NCBI GenBank assembly: GCA_032622095.1
Contig: CP136063.1
Location: 210,043,934 to 210,107,933 of the forward strand
Source: Siphonodentalium dalli
Lineage: Eukaryota > Mollusca > Scaphopoda > Gadilida > Siphonodentaliidae
Reading direction: 5' to 3'
DNA length: 64,000 bases
Of the stretch, positions 60,890-64,000 are shown piece by piece. A model generated the notes under the pieces. That model had not been told where the DNA came from. It did no database searches and was given only the letters and a program-made list of their open reading frames with translations. Positions within the stretch are counted from its first letter, which is position 1, and each line of letters starts with the position of its first letter. Both the position numbers and the translations under genes were made by a program.

Positions 60890-63800
60890 ACTATACCATT
60901 TCATCATTGAATTGCCTAAAATTTATAAAAAAAACTTTAATATTCTAGAATTTTCACTCTTATTTTCAGATGCACACAAGGCACTATCCCTGTCCCTTAA
61001 CTTCAAATCTAAAATGATTCCAAAACGAATGGTCGAATGCAGTGATGCTTGTGGTGGACCAAAAACACTAGTGAATAAATGGGATAAAAACTTGACCTCA
61101 CATTTTATAAACAATCTTGACGAAACGTGCATAAACGAAGTAAGCGAAATGTTTGATAAAATACCTAATGCCCCAAATAAAGATGACATTACACTCGTTA
61201 CTACCAAGATATTTGATATTTTAATTAATTCCGCAACGAAAACATTTGGTAACAAAATAATACGTCCACGAAGCAATGAAGATTCAAGATCGAAGCGAAT
61301 TGATAAACCATGGTTTAATGATATCTGTCGAGAATACCGCAAACGATTTCGTGTGGCTAAAGGTAAACATGAGCGAACACCAAATAACGAAACAAAACAA
61401 GCCCTACGAAGTTCAGAACGCGAATACAAAACGGCCCTTAATAAAGCGAGCAATGATTATGAAATCAAAATCCGGAGCGAAATGGACTTATGTATTAAAA
61501 ATGACCCCCGAAAGTTATGGCAAGACATTAGAGGTAACAAATCGAAAAAAAGGTACGACACATGTATATCAATAGACACATTAACTGAACATTTTAAAAC
61601 TATGAATTGTTCAATCCCAAACTGCCCACCCATCAATGCAGCAACTGAGAATGAACAACCGGATGGTGTCAACGAATTAAACCAGTTAAATTCTAAAATA
61701 TCTGAAACTGAAATATATCGTTGCATTCACAAATTAAAGACATGTAAAGCCTCATCAGATGACGGAATAATAAATGAATATTTAAAAGCATCAGCGAGTA
61801 AACTAATGCCACTATATGTTTCACTATTTAATGCTGTCTTTGACAGCGGCATTATCCCTGATTCGTGGAAAACAGGCTCGATTGTGCCAATATACAAAAA
61901 TAAAGGGTCCACTGGTGACCCAAATAATTACAGGGGAATAACTATCCTCAGTTGTATGGGCAAGTTATTCACGTCAATTTTAAATACGAGATTAAATCAA
62001 TACTCTGATAAATGTAACATAATTCACGAAAACCAAAGTGGATTTCGACAAAACCACTCTACAGTCGACAACGTCTTCATACTACAGTCTCTAATAGAAT
62101 TAACACGATTTAAAAAAAAGAAATTATATTGCGCTTTTATAGATTTCGAAAAGGCATTCGATACTGTATGTAGAGAGGCGATGTGGCACAAACTTATTTT
62201 GAATAACATTAATGGTAAAATGCATAGAATTATTCTTGACATATACACCAGTATCAAGTCAAAAGTTGTCCACAACGGTCAATCGTCAGAGTATTTCCCT
62301 TCATATACGGGCCTAAAACAAGGAGACAATGTATCACCATTTTTATTTTGTTTATACCTTAACGACCTGCAAGATTTTCTAGGGAGTACTGACATCAAAG
62401 GTGTAGAATCAATATCTCAAGAGTGTGAAGATAGACTCGATCGATACTTGAAACTTTTCGCGCTACTGTATGCTGATGACACGGTGCTATTCTCAGAATC
62501 TGAAGCAGATTTGCAATTACAAATTAATTATTTTGAAGATTACTGTACAACCTGGATGCTTAGGGTTAATATACCAAAATCTAAAATTATTTGTTTCTCA
62601 AAACGGAAATTGAAGCATGTATCGTTCAGATATAACAACAAAGAACTTGAAGTCGTAAACACATTTAACTATTTGGGAGTAATATTAAATCGAACAGGAT
62701 CTTTCGCCGAAATGAAAAAGCAAGTATCGACCAAAACCACCAAAGCGATGTACGAAGTAATAAAAATTGGGCGAACAAACAAACTTTCAATTTCGACACA
62801 GCTAAAATTATTCGATTCATTAGTTGTACCGATTCTTTTATACGGCTGTGAGGTATGGGGTACGGGTGATAACTCTATGATTGAACGAGTACATCTTAAA
62901 TTCTGCAAACTGATTCTACATCTGAAACCCTCAACGCCCAGTTATATGGTGTATGGGGAATTGGGAAGACAACCCTTACATGTGAAAATCAAATTGCGAA
63001 TAGTGAAATTCTGGATGAAATTATTAGCAGGTAAATGTAACCGATTGAGTAGTCAATTATACGATTTAATGTATTCACTTTCAGATGAAAAAATACATGA
63101 ATTTTCATGGTTTAAATCGCTCCGAGCAATTTTAGATAATACTGGTTTATCATATGTATGGTTATACCAAAGAAACGGTTTAGACGATAAACACGTAGAA
63201 TCCACATTAAAGCGAAAGCTGAGCGACCAATTTAGACAAGAATGGTACGCCTCGATGGAATCATCGTCAAAGGGTCGTGCCTATAAACTTATAAAAGATA
63301 AATTTACAATGGAAAATTATCTAGGCTCATTGAACCACAAATATATTTATACATTAGCAAGGTTTAGAACCGCGAATCATTTCCTGCCAGTGGAAATTGG
63401 TCGTTGGAACAACACATCGTACGTTAATCGGAAATGCACTTTTTGTACGAAGAAAGTCACTGGGAATGAATACCATGTTATTTTTGAATGCGAGTTTTTT
63501 GCCCGTGAAAGACATCTTTATTTACCAAAATCATATGTCAGAAATCACAATGAAAAGAAATTCAAAATTCTGTTAGCTAATAGTAAGACACATATTATGA
63601 GAAAGTTATGTAAGTTTATCCGACTTATTAATGAAACTGCAAACTGCTCTCCTGGATAACTTAATCATTGCACTCCACGTCACTTTCTTTTCTATTTCAA
63701 AACTATTGTTGTGTACTGACCGTTATACTTATGATTATATATATTCTAATACCATTACATGTATATATCACTTATGTATGTACAATGGTGAATGAATAAA
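60890..63800 (+). mobile_element. 5'-truncated LINE with intact RT frame
   Basis: Begins within the last part of the APE endonuclease and runs through RT to a 3' UTR with AATAAA at 63795-63800. ORF1 and most of the endonuclease are absent, the usual result of incomplete reverse transcription. It lies about 40-60 bases downstream of the MITE. Confidence 0.75.
60912..63659 (+). CDS. LINE ORF2 remnant: end of endonuclease, RT and zinc knuckle
   Basis: 915 open codons. Residues 13-28 (EFSLLFSDAHKALSLS) are the final SDxH block of an APE endonuclease; everything before it is lost, so the ATG at 60912 is not a native start. RT motifs: CAFIDFEKAFDTV (D411), TGLKQGDNVSPFLF (motif B, about 466-479), and LLYADDTVLFS (D522, D523). 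A FNYLGVIL block follows. The C-terminal CTFC...H...C cluster is a zinc knuckle. No stops across 2.7 kb indicates youth. It is unrelated in detail to the LINE at 7.4-13.9 kb (different motif B and spacing), so it belongs to another CR1/jockey-type family. Confidence 0.85.
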   Translation: MPKIYKKNFNILEFSLLFSDAHKALSLSLNFKSKMIPKRMVECSDACGGPKTLVNKWDKNLTSHFINNLDETCINEVSEMFDKIPNAPNKDDITLVTTKIFDILINSATKTFGNKIIRPRSNEDSRSKRIDKPWFNDICREYRKRFRVAKGKHERTPNNETKQALRSSEREYKTALNKASNDYEIKIRSEMDLCIKNDPRKLWQDIRGNKSKKRYDTCISIDTLTEHFKTMNCSIPNCPPINAATENEQPDGVNELNQLNSKISETEIYRCIHKLKTCKASSDDGIINEYLKASASKLMPLYVSLFNAVFDSGIIPDSWKTGSIVPIYKNKGSTGDPNNYRGITILSCMGKLFTSILNTRLNQYSDKCNIIHENQSGFRQNHSTVDNVFILQSLIELTRFKKKKLYCAFIDFEKAFDTVCREAMWHKLILNNINGKMHRIILDIYTSIKSKVVHNGQSSEYFPSYTGLKQGDNVSPFLFCLYLNDLQDFLGSTDIKGVESISQECEDRLDRYLKLFALLYADDTVLFSESEADLQLQINYFEDYCTTWMLRVNIPKSKIICFSKRKLKHVSFRYNNKELEVVNTFNYLGVILNRTGSFAEMKKQVSTKTTKAMYEVIKIGRTNKLSISTQLKLFDSLVVPILLYGCEVWGTGDNSMIERVHLKFCKLILHLKPSTPSYMVYGELGRQPLHVKIKLRIVKFWMKLLAGKCNRLSSQLYDLMYSLSDEKIHEFSWFKSLRAILDNTGLSYVWLYQRNGLDDKHVESTLKRKLSDQFRQEWYASMESSSKGRAYKLIKDKFTMENYLGSLNHKYIYTLARFRTANHFLPVEIGRWNNTSYVNRKCTFCTKKVTGNEYHVIFECEFFARERHLYLPKSYVRNHNEKKFKILLANSKTHIMRKLCKFIRLINETANCSPG

Positions 63801-64000
63801 GACTTACATGGAACCAAATTGTTTATCAAAACATGTGGAAATACAACTGTTCATCCCAGTTTATCCCAGTTTGAAGAATAATGCTAATACCAAACACAAC
63901 CATGATATACCCGCGTGACTCTTCTTGGTGCATCTCAGAAACCAGAACTGAGGAAACATGTTATAGCGTGTAATGGCAGGCTGGTAGCCACTGCCTGAAG
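63801..64000. other. No gene seen
   Basis: Sequence after the LINE polyadenylation signal; a short TTTATCCCAG direct repeat near 63860 only. Confidence 0.4.

Overview
The window looks like a marine invertebrate (metazoan) nuclear genome. It is AT-rich, has spliceosomal GT/AG exon boundaries and AATAAA signals, and is crowded with eukaryotic mobile elements: two APE-type LINEs, a 3' scrap of a third, a Ty3/gypsy LTR element, a tandem Penelope-like array, Helitron-like short elements, MITE/foldback repeats, a tRNA-derived SINE candidate and a decayed Polinton/Maverick-type element. I cannot fix the phylum from sequence alone. No bacterial operon, CRISPR array, rRNA gene or convincing stand-alone tRNA gene was seen.

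Host genes are sparse. A signal-peptide exon (218-295, + strand) with a clean GTAAGT donor is followed about 19 kb later by a 34-nt exon candidate (19168-19201). Most of the window is therefore probably intron or intergenic DNA filled by insertions. Two minus-strand terminal-exon candidates (14192-14308 and 58634-58867) are weaker.

Layout: 1-2.1 kb, host exon, foldback and short tandem repeats. 2.1-6.9 kb, head-to-tail Helitron-like short elements. 7.2-14.1 kb, a full-length two-ORF LINE (minus strand) bounded by a perfect 253-bp direct duplication. 15.2-18 kb, a Q-rich ORF and relics of Polinton genes (polB, packaging ATPase, small virion-type ORFs, capsid 3' end). 20-22.4 kb, two minus-strand Helitron-like elements, the second carrying 122-bp GC-rich tandem repeats. 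22.4-36.6 kb, three apparently identical 4604-bp Penelope-like units plus a 432-bp partial unit, all inside a 42-53 bp target duplication. 36.7-39.5 kb, more Helitron-like elements. 39.5-44.6 kb, a higher-order repeat block whose copies start with a strong hairpin. 46.9-49.5 kb, one isolated Helitron-like element, a 170-bp satellite, a CT microsatellite and a LINE 3' end. 49.5-52.6 kb, another Helitron-like array. 53.7-57.1 kb, a degraded Ty3/gypsy element with one LTR. 60.7-63.8 kb, a MITE and a 5'-truncated LINE.

The most interesting system is the Penelope-like array. Each unit encodes, on the minus strand, a 480-aa protein with a C-terminal SGNH (GDSL-type) hydrolase domain, followed by a reverse transcriptase/GIY-YIG endonuclease ORF in the -1 frame. 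The first ORF ends in the heptamer T TTA AAC, in the correct zero frame, directly before its TAA stop. The RT frame is open from exactly that point and has no ATG before conserved N-terminal RT-ORF sequence. This predicts -1 programmed ribosomal frameshifting and a fusion of about 1268 aa. Each unit also carries a minimal hammerhead-ribozyme motif about 125 nt upstream of ORF1, which would cut a tandem transcript into 4604-nt units.
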